In this document: piece by piece, positions 16,056 through 26,300 of the stretch
How the letters are laid out: each line of letters begins with the position of its first letter
Numbering within the stretch: position 1 is the stretch's first letter
NCBI RefSeq assembly: GCF_013141725.1
Contig: NZ_WHNZ01000040.1
Span: forward strand, 124,001-188,000
DNA length: 64,000 nucleotides
DNA from: Paenibacillus planticolens
Lineage (GTDB): Bacteria; Bacillota; Bacilli; Paenibacillales; NBRC-103111
Direction: 5' to 3'
Notes under the pieces: model-generated
What the model saw: only the letters and a program-made list of their open reading frames with translations
The model's database searches: none
Told to the model about the DNA's origin: nothing
Program-made: the position numbers and the translations under genes

Positions 16056-18221
16056 TTACAGCTTAAATTTGTCCACTAATACTTTCAATTCCTCTGCCAT
16101 GTGTGAAAGGGCCGAAGATGAGGCTGAAATTTCTTCCATAGAAGCCAGTTGCTCTTCTGCAGCAGCAGAAACATTTTGGGTTCGGGATGCAGTTGCTTGA
16201 GCCACACTGGCGATTCCTTCAATGGCTTGTACAGCCTGCGTTGTTCCGGCGGAAATTTGCTGCGTTGCTGCTGAAACCTCTCGCGCTTGGCTATTAACCT
16301 CATCGACAAAGTGTTCAATCTCGGAAAATAAGCTTCCTGCCGTATGCACGACTTCGATTCCCAAAATTACTTCCTCCGTTGCCGATTGCATGGATTCCTG
16401 AACCTTATCAATCTCATCTTGAATGACATGGATCAGATCAGCAATTTTTTCCGCCGATTGGGAAGATTGTCCGGCAAGTTTCTTTACTTCATCTGCTACT
16501 ACAGCAAATCCACGTCCGTGCTCGCCTGCCCTAGCCGCTTCGATTGCAGCGTTAAGAGAGATTAAATTGGTTTGCTGCGAAATTTGCGTGATTGCTTCAG
16601 TGATTCGGCTAATCTCTTGGGAAGTAACTGCTAGTTGGGTAATAACTTGTGCGAGTCCATTCACAGAACTACTAATGGAACTCATCTGTCCTATAGCGGT
16701 CTGAATAGCGCGTCCGCCTTTCGATGATTTCTCAGAGGCTGTTGTTGTAGTCTCCGCTACAGATTGTGCACTTACTGCAATTTGCTGAATTTTTACCGAT
16801 ACTTCTTGGATCGTTTGGACGCTTTCCTCTACCTTGTAAACCTGCTGACTGGCCCCGTCCGCCATCTGTTCGGTAATACCCGCAATATGTTCAGTGACCT
16901 TGGAACTTTGCCCTGCGCTTGCCGATAGCTGCTCCGAAGAAGCAGCCAATTGATTAGAGGATTGGCTTACTTCAAGCAAAACGGATTGGAACGATTCGCA
17001 AACATGGTTAAAGCTATTCGCGACGACTCGAAACTCGTCCTTTGTTCCGATTTGAAAGCGTGCCGTCAAATCGCCGTCGGCAAGTCGTACCGCAGCTTTC
17101 TCCATGTCCAAAACAACGCGAGTGATCGAACGATAAAGCGCCAAAAACAAATAGATGGACCCCAAGACCGCTACGATACAAATCAGTTGAATCAGAAACG
17201 TCATCTTGTTCCCGCTCGCAACACGCTCATGCAGACTTTGATCGATCCAATCGATCCGTCCATTCCATTGCTCATATATGCGATCTTCCACATCGCCCGA
17301 CAACTGCAGCCAATCCTGTACATTCAGTGAAACTTTGAGCGGCAATACAACTTTGGACTGAACGTCATCCAGCATACGCTTAACGGCTTCCTGCGTTTTC
17401 GCGTCTCCATCTTTCACCCCATGATGTGCGGCTGCTTGACCGGGGTCCGAAGAAGCTTGATAAATAGCCGTCCATTCCGTATCGACCGCTTCCGCTTCCG
17501 CCGCGATCTTATTCTTATCATTCACACCGATTGTCGATTGCGTAACTGCCATCAGCATATCGACCTGAAAATTGTCGAAATGGAGCAAAAGCTTGGGAAA
17601 TTGCCGAATGGTCTCATCCTTTATTTGAAATAATCCTGGTTGAGAATCCAAAAGAAGGCCCGACTCTATGCCCAACCTATCAATTATTCTCGATAACCGG
17701 TTTAACAGTACCGTATGAGCTTCAGAGCTTTCGATGCGTTTTAGTTCTGTCCCTTGCGCTTTTAATTGGTTCCATCGGCCGACGAAATCACTCCATGTCT
17801 CTTGCAGTGATTTATCCCCACCTTCTTTCGCCACATAGAATCCAAGAGTTTCTATCGCAATATCTGCTTTGGTTTCTGTAGCTTGGAAGCGCTCGCCATC
17901 CGACGGATTCGTACGAGCACTTTCCAAAAGCGTCCGATGCAGTTCCAGCGTGCGTAAAAGATCGCCTGCTGTACGAACAGCCGCCAAACCATCAATCTGC
18001 TTCCGAACAGCAGATAGCGAGGCGCGGGTGTCGATAACGGATTGTCCAGTCAACACGAGCAATGGCACGAGCACTACAATGCCAATCAACGCAAACTTAC
18101 CCAAGAACGATAGCCGATTTAACAATAATATCCCTGGTTTTAAGCCAAGCGACCCGAAAGACCGCGACCATCGAATGAGAAAAACAAATCGTTTTATAGC
18201 AAAGATCCCCCTTCTTTTCAA
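16056..18221 (-). CDS. Methyl-accepting chemotaxis protein
   Basis: A 721-residue membrane receptor. The first helix ([20 protein letters not shown]) is followed by a roughly 300-residue, mainly helical extracellular region, a second helix ([20 protein letters not shown]), a HAMP domain (about 385-440) and a long coiled-coil signalling domain. The tip contains the family hairpin around [19 protein letters not shown], which binds CheA and CheW. Gln/Glu pairs along the coil are methylation-site candidates. The start is uncertain: the 5'-most option is TTG at 18221, with a cluster of possible internal starts and an AAGGGGG motif just inside. The ligand is unknown. It is monocistronic and divergent from the sulfate operon. 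Confidence 0.9.
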   Translation of the reverse strand: MKRRGIFAIKRFVFLIRWSRSFGSLGLKPGILLLNRLSFLGKFALIGIVVLVPLLVLTGQSVIDTRASLSAVRKQIDGLAAVRTAGDLLRTLELHRTLLESARTNPSDGERFQATETKADIAIETLGFYVAKEGGDKSLQETWSDFVGRWNQLKAQGTELKRIESSEAHTVLLNRLSRIIDRLGIESGLLLDSQPGLFQIKDETIRQFPKLLLHFDNFQVDMLMAVTQSTIGVNDKNKIAAEAEAVDTEWTAIYQASSDPGQAAAHHGVKDGDAKTQEAVKRMLDDVQSKVVLPLKVSLNVQDWLQLSGDVEDRIYEQWNGRIDWIDQSLHERVASGNKMTFLIQLICIVAVLGSIYLFLALYRSITRVVLDMEKAAVRLADGDLTARFQIGTKDEFRVVANSFNHVCESFQSVLLEVSQSSNQLAASSEQLSASAGQSSKVTEHIAGITEQMADGASQQVYKVEESVQTIQEVSVKIQQIAVSAQSVAETTTTASEKSSKGGRAIQTAIGQMSSISSSVNGLAQVITQLAVTSQEISRITEAITQISQQTNLISLNAAIEAARAGEHGRGFAVVADEVKKLAGQSSQSAEKIADLIHVIQDEIDKVQESMQSATEEVILGIEVVHTAGSLFSEIEHFVDEVNSQAREVSAATQQISAGTTQAVQAIEGIASVAQATASRTQNVSAAAEEQLASMEEISASSSALSHMAEELKVLVDKFKL

Positions 18222-18345
18222 TATCGAATAAATATAATTTTTCCGATAAATTTACTGTGTTTTGGATTCTAACATGAAGATTTTACCATGTCAACAGTTG
18301 GAAATCATAAGAATTCGGCCATTAATCATGCCCTCACTTTTTTTG

Positions 18346-18374
18346 TTGACAGATGTTTCCTTCGATGCTAGATT
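18346..18374 (+). promoter_or_regulatory. Sigma-A promoter of the sulfate uptake operon
   Basis: A perfect -35 TTGACA (18346-18351) and a TAGATT -10 (18369-18374) are separated by 17 bp. They lie 92 bp upstream of the sbp start codon and point toward it. Confidence 0.7.
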
Positions 18375-18412
18375 AATTCCAACACAATACCAAGTAAACA
18401 CATAGGAATTAA
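18373..18412 (+). promoter_or_regulatory. Inverted repeat overlapping the sbp promoter, candidate CymR-type operator
   Basis: TTAATTCC (18373-18380) and GGAATTAA (18405-18412) are perfect 8-bp inverted repeats 24 bp apart. They begin at the -10 box and cover the transcription start. A repressor bound here would block the operon. In Firmicutes, sulfur genes are often repressed by CymR, whose sites include a GGAATT core; linking it to this repeat is inference. Confidence 0.4.
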
Positions 18413-18465
18413 ATTGTAATTGGTTTTGCCAAAAATTTAAGCAGTAAAGAGAGGGGTCATTATTT

Positions 18466-19572
18466 ATGGGGAACACATTCGCTTGGAAGCCGCTTTTAAA
18501 ACGAACATCGTTATTTTTCGTGCTGTCTGCACTCGTTGCTAGTACAGTGGCGTGCGGAGGCAAGGAGACATCGACACAGCCGGCTACCACGGCGGCAGCT
18601 ACAGCAGCGGCCAGCGCCAAACCGGCAGGGGGCAAATCCTACGAGCTGCTCAACGTATCGTATGACCCGACGCGGGAGTTATATGAAGCGTACAACAAAG
18701 CGTTCGCTAAGCAGTATGAGGAGAAGACTGGCAACAAAGTGACAATCAAGCAGTCTCATGGCGGTTCCGGCAAGCAAGCCCGGTCCGTCATCGACGGTAT
18801 CAAAGCCGACGTGGTTACACTGGCGCTGTCCGGAGATATCGATCCATTGGAGAAGGAAGGCCTGATCCAGCCGGGCTGGCAGAAGGAGTTCAAAAACAAC
18901 AGCGCACCTTACACATCAACGATCGTGTTTCTTGTGCGCAAGGGCAATCTGAAAGGCATCAAAGACTGGGATGATTTGGTGAAACCGGGCATCGAGGTCA
19001 TTACGCCGAATCCGAAAACATCAGGCGGCGCGCGCTGGAACTACATTGCAGCCTGGGCGTACTCGCTGGGCAAAGGCAACGGTGAAGCACAAACCAAAGC
19101 GTTTATCGGCAGTCTTTACAAGAACGTCAAAGTGCTAGGCACTGGCGCCCGCGATTCAACAATAACATTTGTTGAGCAGGGGATTGGCGACGTGCTGATC
19201 GCTTGGGAGAACGAAGCCTTGTTATCCGTTAAATCCGAACCGAACAAGTATGAAATCATCTATCCGTCCGTCTCCGTCCTTGCTGAGCCGCCAGTCGCGA
19301 TCGTAGATAAAGTTGCGGATAGCAAAGGCACGCAGGAAGTTGCCAAAGCGTATCTCGACTATTTGTACAGCGATGAGGGCCAAACGATTGCAGCGGAGAA
19401 CTTCTACCGTCCGTCATCTGAGGCGATTGTGAAGAAATATGAGTCAAAATTCCCGAAACTTAAGCTGGTAACGATCAATGACGCGCCATACGGCGGTTGG
19501 GCGAAAGTGCAAACCGTTCATTTTAATGACGGGGGAGTCTTCGACCAGATTTACAAACCGGCAGCCAAATAA
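18466..19572 (+). CDS. sbp: Sulfate-binding lipoprotein
   Basis: A 368-residue periplasmic-binding-type lipoprotein of the Sbp/CysP family. The signal peptide ends in a lipobox-like STVACGG. A short Thr/Ala linker follows, then the family sequence [13 protein letters not shown], the [14 protein letters not shown] segment that binds the oxyanion, and the conserved [18 protein letters not shown] and [10 protein letters not shown] stretches. It captures sulfate (or thiosulfate) at the outside of the membrane and passes it to the CysT/CysW channel encoded just downstream. AGAGAGGGG precedes the ATG. Confidence 0.95.
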   Translation: MGNTFAWKPLLKRTSLFFVLSALVASTVACGGKETSTQPATTAAATAAASAKPAGGKSYELLNVSYDPTRELYEAYNKAFAKQYEEKTGNKVTIKQSHGGSGKQARSVIDGIKADVVTLALSGDIDPLEKEGLIQPGWQKEFKNNSAPYTSTIVFLVRKGNLKGIKDWDDLVKPGIEVITPNPKTSGGARWNYIAAWAYSLGKGNGEAQTKAFIGSLYKNVKVLGTGARDSTITFVEQGIGDVLIAWENEALLSVKSEPNKYEIIYPSVSVLAEPPVAIVDKVADSKGTQEVAKAYLDYLYSDEGQTIAAENFYRPSSEAIVKKYESKFPKLKLVTINDAPYGGWAKVQTVHFNDGGVFDQIYKPAAK

Positions 19573-19589
19573 AAGGGGCTAACCACATT

Positions 19590-20426
19590 ATGCGAACAGG
19601 TTGGAAAAATAAAAACATACTCCCCGGATTCGGCGTCACCATGGGCTTTACCCTGCTGTACTTGAGCCTCATCGTGCTAATCCCGCTATCTTCGCTCATT
19701 TTGAAAACGGCGACGATGCCGTGGGATCGTTTTTGGGAAATCATCACCGACCCGCAGGTTGTCGCTTCGTATAAGCTGACGTTCGGCGCCTCGCTCATCG
19801 GAGCTTTAATCAACGCCGTCTCCGGCTTCATTGTAGCCTGGGTGCTAGTGCGATACCGTTTTCCGGGCAAAAGAATTCTGGACGCGCTGGTCGATATGCC
19901 CTTCGCACTTCCTACAGCCGTGGCAGGCATCGCTTTAACGAGTCTGTACTCAAGCAAGGGCTGGATCGGGTCCCTCCTGGATCCGTATGGCATCAAAATT
20001 GCTTTCACGCCGCTGGGTATCATTATCTCATTAACATTTATCGGGTTGCCTTTCGTCGTGCGGACGGTGCAGCCTGTCATTGAAGAACTCGGGGCTGATA
20101 CGGAGGAGGCAGCAGCGACTCTCGGAGCCGGACGGCTGCTTACGTTCCGGAAGGTGATCTTGCCGGAACTGCTGCCGGCCCTCTTGACCGGGTTCGCCTT
20201 GGCGTTTGCCCGAGCGATCGGCGAATACGGCTCAGTCGTATTCATCGCTGGCAACATCCCGATGGTCACGGAGATTACGCCTCTGCTCATCATGACTAAG
20301 CTCGAACAATACGATTACACTGGCGCTACGGCCATTGCCGTCGTTATGCTGGTCGTCTCGTTCCTGCTGCTGTTGCTCATTAACTTCGTGCAGTGGTACG
20401 CAAACCGCAAAGTCATCTCAAACTGA
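19590..20426 (+). CDS. cysT: Sulfate ABC transporter permease CysT
   Basis: A 278-residue inner-membrane permease (also named CysU) with six predicted helices. The ATPase-contact loop reads [20 protein letters not shown] (about residues 170-190), and the C-terminal part keeps [18 protein letters not shown], typical of CysT. It begins 17 bp after the sbp stop behind AAAAGGGG and is followed by cysW in the same operon, with which it forms the sulfate channel. Confidence 0.95.
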   Translation: MRTGWKNKNILPGFGVTMGFTLLYLSLIVLIPLSSLILKTATMPWDRFWEIITDPQVVASYKLTFGASLIGALINAVSGFIVAWVLVRYRFPGKRILDALVDMPFALPTAVAGIALTSLYSSKGWIGSLLDPYGIKIAFTPLGIIISLTFIGLPFVVRTVQPVIEELGADTEEAAATLGAGRLLTFRKVILPELLPALLTGFALAFARAIGEYGSVVFIAGNIPMVTEITPLLIMTKLEQYDYTGATAIAVVMLVVSFLLLLLINFVQWYANRKVISN

Positions 20427-20461
20427 TCGGGACCCTAAGTAAAAAGGGGAGGAACCGCAAC

Positions 20462-21334
20462 ATGGCGGGAGTTGTAACGAATATTAAAGCAGACAGTCGT
20501 ACGGCAGAACGGCCGAAGCATGTGACCGAAGCCCCTTGGGTGAAGTGGACGCTAATTGGCATAGCGCTTCTGTACATGACTCTTCTGCTGGTACTTCCGT
20601 TAATTACTGTTTTTGTGCAGGCATTTAAAAAGGGCCTCGAAGTCTACCTCTCTGCCTTCACTGATGAAGCGGCGAGACACGCCATTACCTTAACGCTCAA
20701 AACGGCAGCGATTGCCGTGCCCATGAATATTATTTTTGGCGTGTGCGCCGCATGGACCATCACTAAATTCAAATTCAAGGGCAAGAACGTGCTGATCACA
20801 CTGATCGATCTGCCCTTCGCTATTTCACCCGTTATTGCAGGCCTCGTTTTTGTGCTGCTATTCGGGGCCAAAGGCTGGTTTGGACCATGGTTGAACGACC
20901 ATGATATCCAGATTATTTTTGCACTGCCGGGCATCGTACTGGCAACAGCCTTTGTTACCTTCCCGTTCGTAGCGAGGGAGCTAATTCCCGTCATGCAGAC
21001 ACAGGGGGTGCAGGAGGAGGAAGCAGCGGCGACGCTGGGCGCCAAGGGCTGGTACATTTTCTGGAAAGTTACGCTACCGGGCATCAAATGGGGATTGCTG
21101 TATGGCATCATCCTGTGCAACGCGCGAGCAATGGGCGAATTCGGTGCGGTGTCGGTCGTATCCGGGCATATCCGCGGGGAAACGAACACGATTCCGATGC
21201 ACATTCAGATTTTGTATCAGGAATACAAATATGCGGCGTCGTTCGCTTTTTCAACCTTATTGGTCGGACTTGCGCTGGTCACGCTGCTGGCCAAATGGTT
21301 CCTGGAGTGGAAACAGGGACAAACGGAGACATAG
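20462..21334 (+). CDS. cysW: Sulfate ABC transporter permease CysW
   Basis: A 290-residue permease partner of CysT. It has six helices, the EAA loop [20 protein letters not shown] and the CysW-type ending [20 protein letters not shown]. The frame is open upstream to 20393, inside cysT, but the ATG at 20462 has GGGGAGGA nine bases before it and is the better start. No cysA ATPase gene follows: after the stop there are 229 bp without a recognisable gene and then an unrelated secreted protein. The ATP-hydrolysing subunit must be encoded elsewhere. Confidence 0.95.
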   Translation: MAGVVTNIKADSRTAERPKHVTEAPWVKWTLIGIALLYMTLLLVLPLITVFVQAFKKGLEVYLSAFTDEAARHAITLTLKTAAIAVPMNIIFGVCAAWTITKFKFKGKNVLITLIDLPFAISPVIAGLVFVLLFGAKGWFGPWLNDHDIQIIFALPGIVLATAFVTFPFVARELIPVMQTQGVQEEEAAATLGAKGWYIFWKVTLPGIKWGLLYGIILCNARAMGEFGAVSVVSGHIRGETNTIPMHIQILYQEYKYAASFAFSTLLVGLALVTLLAKWFLEWKQGQTET

Positions 21335-21563
21335 TACCCGTTATTCCCGGCTTTGAAGTTTTGATAACCGCTCAATGTCTCTTCTAACTTGGTCTTCTGA
21401 ATTCAGGAAGATAACAATATTAAATATTTTCCTATAAATGCAACTATTTGGGTTTAGCTTCGTCTAACCTTTGATTGGAAAATTTTAGGTATATTTAAAG
21501 AGTGGGGATTGCATGATCTTCTTGCTGTAATTCTTTGATTAGTCCTGCAGGGGAGAGAAAAAA

Positions 21564-23087
21564 ATGAAATTAAAAACAACGTTACGAGCAGCGCAATCAT
21601 ACCGGGTTATGATACTAGCCTCTGTTTTAACACTTGGGCTCGGAGCACAAGCCCAGGCGGCGTTCGAGAATAAATCGGAGGCCGCTGAAGCTCCGCCTGT
21701 TGCCATTACCGTGCACGACCGCCACAGAATTGCTTACAATTCAGAAGGGACGTTTTGGTACTGGGAACCAACAGCAGATCTTAGGGAACCAAAGATTATG
21801 CAAGGCTTGGGTGATTTTACTGCAGTAACCGCCGGTCCGAATACGAATAACCTAATTTTGAGGAAGGACGGGACTGTATGGGAATGGGGTAGAAAGTACA
21901 TCTATACTGATGGCAATAATGGAAGATCGGAATTCCCAGCTCCGAAACAAATTAAGGGGCTTTCTGATATCTCCAAAGTCTCGGTCCTTCACAGTGTAGA
22001 TGCAGCTCTTGATAAGGATGGCTCCGTATGGGTATGGATTACTCAGCCTGAAAGCAGCGATCCCGTAAAACTTGAAAATATAACAAAGGCTAAAGATATT
22101 GGTATTGCCAACGATGGAGTGCTAATTCTTAAGGAGGATGGCACGGTATGGAATTGGGTCCCGTACAGCAGCACTGGAGTTCCGCTACAAAGCTACAACG
22201 CTTATAAAATCAATGAACTGGACAATATCGCCGCATTATCGTCTGGTAATTCCCTACATACTTTTGCTATTAAGAAGGATGGGACCGTTTGGGGATGGGG
22301 GGATAACGGGGATGGTGCACTTGGACTTCCATCTTCCATTCACAATTCGTATCACCCCGTCCTCATCGATAGCTTAACCGATGTTGAATCCATTAGTACT
22401 GGATTATATACGACTGCAATTGTTAAAAGGGACGGAACCGTTTGGGTAGTCGGACTTACAATTGGAGATCCGTCCGTCACCTATTCATTTACACCAAAAA
22501 TAGTTGATGGACTTGAGAATGTAGCCTCAGTGACATTAGGTGACGAATATGCGCTAGCCTTGACGAGAGACGGCAAACTTTGGTCATGGGGAAATATTAA
22601 CGGGGGCTACGATTACTCTGAGAAGCCGATCCCTGTGTTATTACCGAATAAAGATGGCAGCAAGGGTCAACGACAGCCGACTAAGCCCGAACCTGCTCAG
22701 CCAATATCCACACCACAGAAAACATATAACAACCAAAATATCGGTATTAAACTTAACGGTACATACCTGAATATCAACCCTAAAGCGATGATTGTTGACG
22801 AGAACACATTCATCCCGCTACGCGGCGTTATTGAAGCCATAGGAGGGAAAATCACTTGGCTGAATGAAACACAGTCGATTACCATCGATAAAGGAAATGC
22901 TTCAGTAAATCTAAAAATCGGAAGCAAAGAAGCCCTTGTTAATGGTAGCTCTGTCACATTAGCTGTCGCTCCATTCATCTCAGATGCAGGTTACACCTAT
23001 GTACCGCTTCGATTCGTTAGTGACACATTAGGAGCTAAGGTTAATTGGGATGCAGAAAACTGGTCTGCGATTTTAAATGTTGAGTAA
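21564..23087 (+). CDS. Secreted RCC1-repeat protein with copper-amine-oxidase-type stalk domain
   Basis: A 507-residue exported protein. A signal peptide (1-33, ending AQAQAA) is followed by a beta-propeller of RCC1-like repeats, each with a KxDGTVWxWG core: LRKDGTVWEWGRK, KEDGTVWNW, KKDGTVWGWGDNGDGALG, KRDGTVWVVG and TRDGKLWSWG. The C-terminal 110 residues (about 395-507) match the copper amine oxidase N-terminal-like stalk domain, with FIPLRGVIEAIGGKITW and YVPLRFVSDTLGAKVNWD. That domain is very common in Paenibacillaceae cell-surface proteins and does not imply amine oxidase activity. Partner and role are unknown; binding of a protein or polysaccharide at the cell wall is plausible. A good GGGGAGAG ribosome site precedes the ATG. 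Confidence 0.85.
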   Translation: MKLKTTLRAAQSYRVMILASVLTLGLGAQAQAAFENKSEAAEAPPVAITVHDRHRIAYNSEGTFWYWEPTADLREPKIMQGLGDFTAVTAGPNTNNLILRKDGTVWEWGRKYIYTDGNNGRSEFPAPKQIKGLSDISKVSVLHSVDAALDKDGSVWVWITQPESSDPVKLENITKAKDIGIANDGVLILKEDGTVWNWVPYSSTGVPLQSYNAYKINELDNIAALSSGNSLHTFAIKKDGTVWGWGDNGDGALGLPSSIHNSYHPVLIDSLTDVESISTGLYTTAIVKRDGTVWVVGLTIGDPSVTYSFTPKIVDGLENVASVTLGDEYALALTRDGKLWSWGNINGGYDYSEKPIPVLLPNKDGSKGQRQPTKPEPAQPISTPQKTYNNQNIGIKLNGTYLNINPKAMIVDENTFIPLRGVIEAIGGKITWLNETQSITIDKGNASVNLKIGSKEALVNGSSVTLAVAPFISDAGYTYVPLRFVSDTLGAKVNWDAENWSAILNVE

Positions 23088-23126
23088 TGTACTACAGTCA
23101 CTGCTGAAGGCGGCGAAGGAAAATAA

Positions 23127-23308
23127 CTGGAAAATCTCCCGCTAAATTGCTCGAAAGATGACCTTGCAGGGAAAATAGAAGGAAAAACTCCCGTTAATCT
23201 GACCAGATTCAGTGGATTCTCACGAAATCGGTGCAAATAGAGGGAGTTTTTCCAGCTAAATGGATCTGACAAGCTTCTGCAGTCAAAATAGAGGAAATTT
23301 TTCCCTTT
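23127..23308. repeat. Dispersed intergenic repeat, copy 2 of 2
   Basis: A 182-bp sequence matching 193-371 in the same orientation, with scattered substitutions and a few single-base indels. It fills the gap between the converging RCC1 gene and the giant pectinase gene. The ends carry complementary A-rich and T-rich motifs, so a folded transcript is possible. No coding frame is convincing. Confidence 0.75.
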
Positions 23309-23317
23309 CAAGGAAAC

Positions 23318-23364
23318 AAAAAAAGACCGCACTCTCTACGAAATGTAGAAAATGCGATCTTTTA
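23318..23364 (-). terminator. Rho-independent terminator of the pectinase gene
   Basis: On the minus strand AAAGATCGCA pairs with TGCGGTCTTT, with an inner TCTAC/GTAGA stem, and is followed by a run of T. It begins 30 bp after the stop codon. Confidence 0.85.
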
Positions 23365-23393
23365 TTTATTGCCTTTGCTTCAAAACAACGTGC

Positions 23394-26300
23394 TTATTCC
23401 AGATAGAATGCTCTGTAGATGAACACGGCTGCTTCTGCTCTTGTTGAATTCGCAAGAGGGTTTAGCTTGTTTTGATCATCGCCTTTTACTAATCCTTTTT
23501 GTACAAGTGCTGCAAGATCAGCTGTGGCGTAGTTCGAGATTAGAGATTTGTCAGCATATGAATTTAGTTGTGACAATGCACCTGCCGCTTTCAATTGATC
23601 TAATGCTCTCAGAGCTCTCGCTGTAATAACGAACATATCTTGTCTTGAAATGTTCTCATTAGGATTGAATGAACCCTTCTCGTCACCTGTAATAATGCCA
23701 AGCTCCTTCGCAATCCCCACACCGTTATGGTAGTAATCTGTAGATTTAACATCTGGGAAGTTTGATTTGAACTCCGCACTTAAACCTAAAGCTCTGACTA
23801 ATAACAAGGTGAAGTCTGCTCTTGTAATGTTATTTGATGGTGCATAAGTTGTAGCTGAAGTACCGTTAATGATGCCTCTCGCTGCTAATACTTCGATTTC
23901 ATTTTTAGCCCATGCAAAGTTGCCTAAATCAGCGAATGTTTTGTGATCGTAAGCAACAGCATATTGACTAAAGTGATTCGTAGTAAATGTTAATAGCTTC
24001 GTCACTGAATCATATTTACTGCTTGCCATTGGGGTTGCTTTGCCGTTGCCGTCAATGTACCATGCAATAATGAATTGATCATTTGCAAGCTCAGCTGCTG
24101 TTGCATCATAAGCAATGGATACAGTAACTGAAGCTTTATCATTGCTCCAACCAATCGACTTTCCATCAATTGATAGATCGATATTGAATACTGGGCGGTC
24201 ACCAATCGTTGCACGTAGATCGGCTGGTAGTTCTGATGAATCGACTTGGTTAGTTTTTAATGAAACTTGATGTGCATTACCTAATTGCGCATCAGTTAAC
24301 ATGTTGCCAGGAATCCCTACAGTAATCCCGGACATTTGGAAAGAAATTTCTGCATTTGCATTCCCTGATGATTTAAATATATCAGTCGGAATAGAAATTT
24401 CAACTTTCTTCGATCCATTTGTTTCTGCCCTTAAATCAATGTTATACCTTTTCTTACTATTACTGTTTGCTGGCAGATTAGCTAAAACATTATTCAACGC
24501 TTGATTTACCGTTACATTCGTTACACCAGTAGCATTATTCGTCTCTACTTTGTGAGTAACTGGATCTGTACTTGTACCTGTACTTGTACCTGTACCTGTA
24601 CCTGTACCTGGATCTGTTCCTGTATCTGTACCTGTTCCTGGATCCGTTCCTGTTCCTGGATCTGTTCCTGGATCTTCACCACCATTGTCTGTCCCAACCA
24701 CTGCTGCCTTAAAGGTGCTGATGGCTGCTCTCAATGCATCTACAGCCGCATCCACTTGGTCTTGAGATTGATTGGCTGCATCCAACACGATTGCATCAGC
24801 TTGAGCTATCGCACTTCCTAATGCTTCTCTAGCATCTTTCGGTGCTTGCCCCGCTGCGTTTCCTTCTGGATGATCCGTTAAAAGTTTGTTCGCGTCAACT
24901 ATTGCCGCAATTAATGCCGTAACATCTGCTGGATCTGCTGGATCTACTGGCACCACTGCTGCCTTAAAGGTGCTGATGGCTGCTCTCAATGCATCTACAG
25001 CCGCATCCACTTGGTCTTGAGATCGATTGGCTGCATCCAACACGATTGCCCTGGCTTGAGCTATCGCACTTCCTAATGCTTCTCTAGCATCTTTCGGTGC
25101 TTGCCCCGCTGCGTTTCCTTCTGGATGATCCGTTAGAAGTTTGTTCGCGTCAAGTATTGCTTCATTTAATGCCGTAACATCAGCAGGAGTTTGATTAACT
25201 TCCAATGACACAATTTTGATGCTATCGATGACTATTGTTGCGCTACTATCAGTACGCAGTTGAATGAATGAACTAGCTGTACCTATGACATTATCACCAG
25301 CATTAGGTTCGATAATAATTGTAGTTCCAGCAATTGTACTTGGTTTCGCCTCATACACTTTGGATTTACTACCGTGCACAGAGTTTGCTGCACTTGTACC
25401 ATTATTATCAACATATACTTGGAACAATCCAGCATCAGATCCGCTAGAAACTTCAATCATAATCTGGTAAGGCTTACTTAGGTCGAATGCTCCCCCAGGT
25501 GTAAACGTTGGTGTAGTTGCTATGGAACTCAAAGCACCTATCGCAATTCTTCCACCTTTGACTAGGCTCAACAAGCCATCTTCAGCTGTTACATTTCCGC
25601 CTGTCTTGATATACATTGGACTCGTATCGTTACCAGGCAATGATTTATACCCAGGTGTAAATAGGTTACTTGAAGTTGCCCCAGTAAAATCATCATAGAA
25701 TATGACGTCTAGATCATTTCCTGGCTCGCCATCACCTGGATCTGTTCCTGGAATACCTGCCTTTACATTTCTATATTGTATTGGTTTTATGCCTCCATTC
25801 GATGTTTCCCCTCTAAAGAAAGTTATGTCTTTCGCTGTTGGATCATACAAAGGTGCGCCTGCAAGATAAAGCTGGCCGTTTATATACACATCAACCAACT
25901 TGGCATCCATATCCACTACAATTCTGACGTTATACCAAACGTTGTGGCCCAATACGAGCAAATGATTCGTATTCGTCTCGCCGCTCCCGTTTTTAACCGA
26001 GTAGTATAAGTTTCCGCTTTGGCTGTCTACACTAAGACTTACTGCAACCTTCCCGTCAGAATCGAGTAATCGGATCGGTTTGGAATTCTCCGGCGGAGCC
26101 TCTTTAAAATCGATATCGAAAACAAATTTACCTAGGAAGGGCGACTTGGTAGTGCTTTTGGTCAAATCCTTCGTTACTACCGTCGCTAAATTACTGTTCG
26201 AATCCTTTAGGAATAGAGACATCGAGCCTTTATTAGAACCGTCCACATCTCCACTTAAAAATTTAACAAAATTCACGCCAACAGAGGAGCCGGGTGTGCC

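Noticed and set aside
24570-24690. Regular short repeats suggestive of a CRISPR array
   Set aside because: They are an in-frame microsatellite (TACCTG/TTCCTG units) encoding the Gly-Thr-Asp-Pro linker of the pectinase; there are no spacers and no cas genes in the window.
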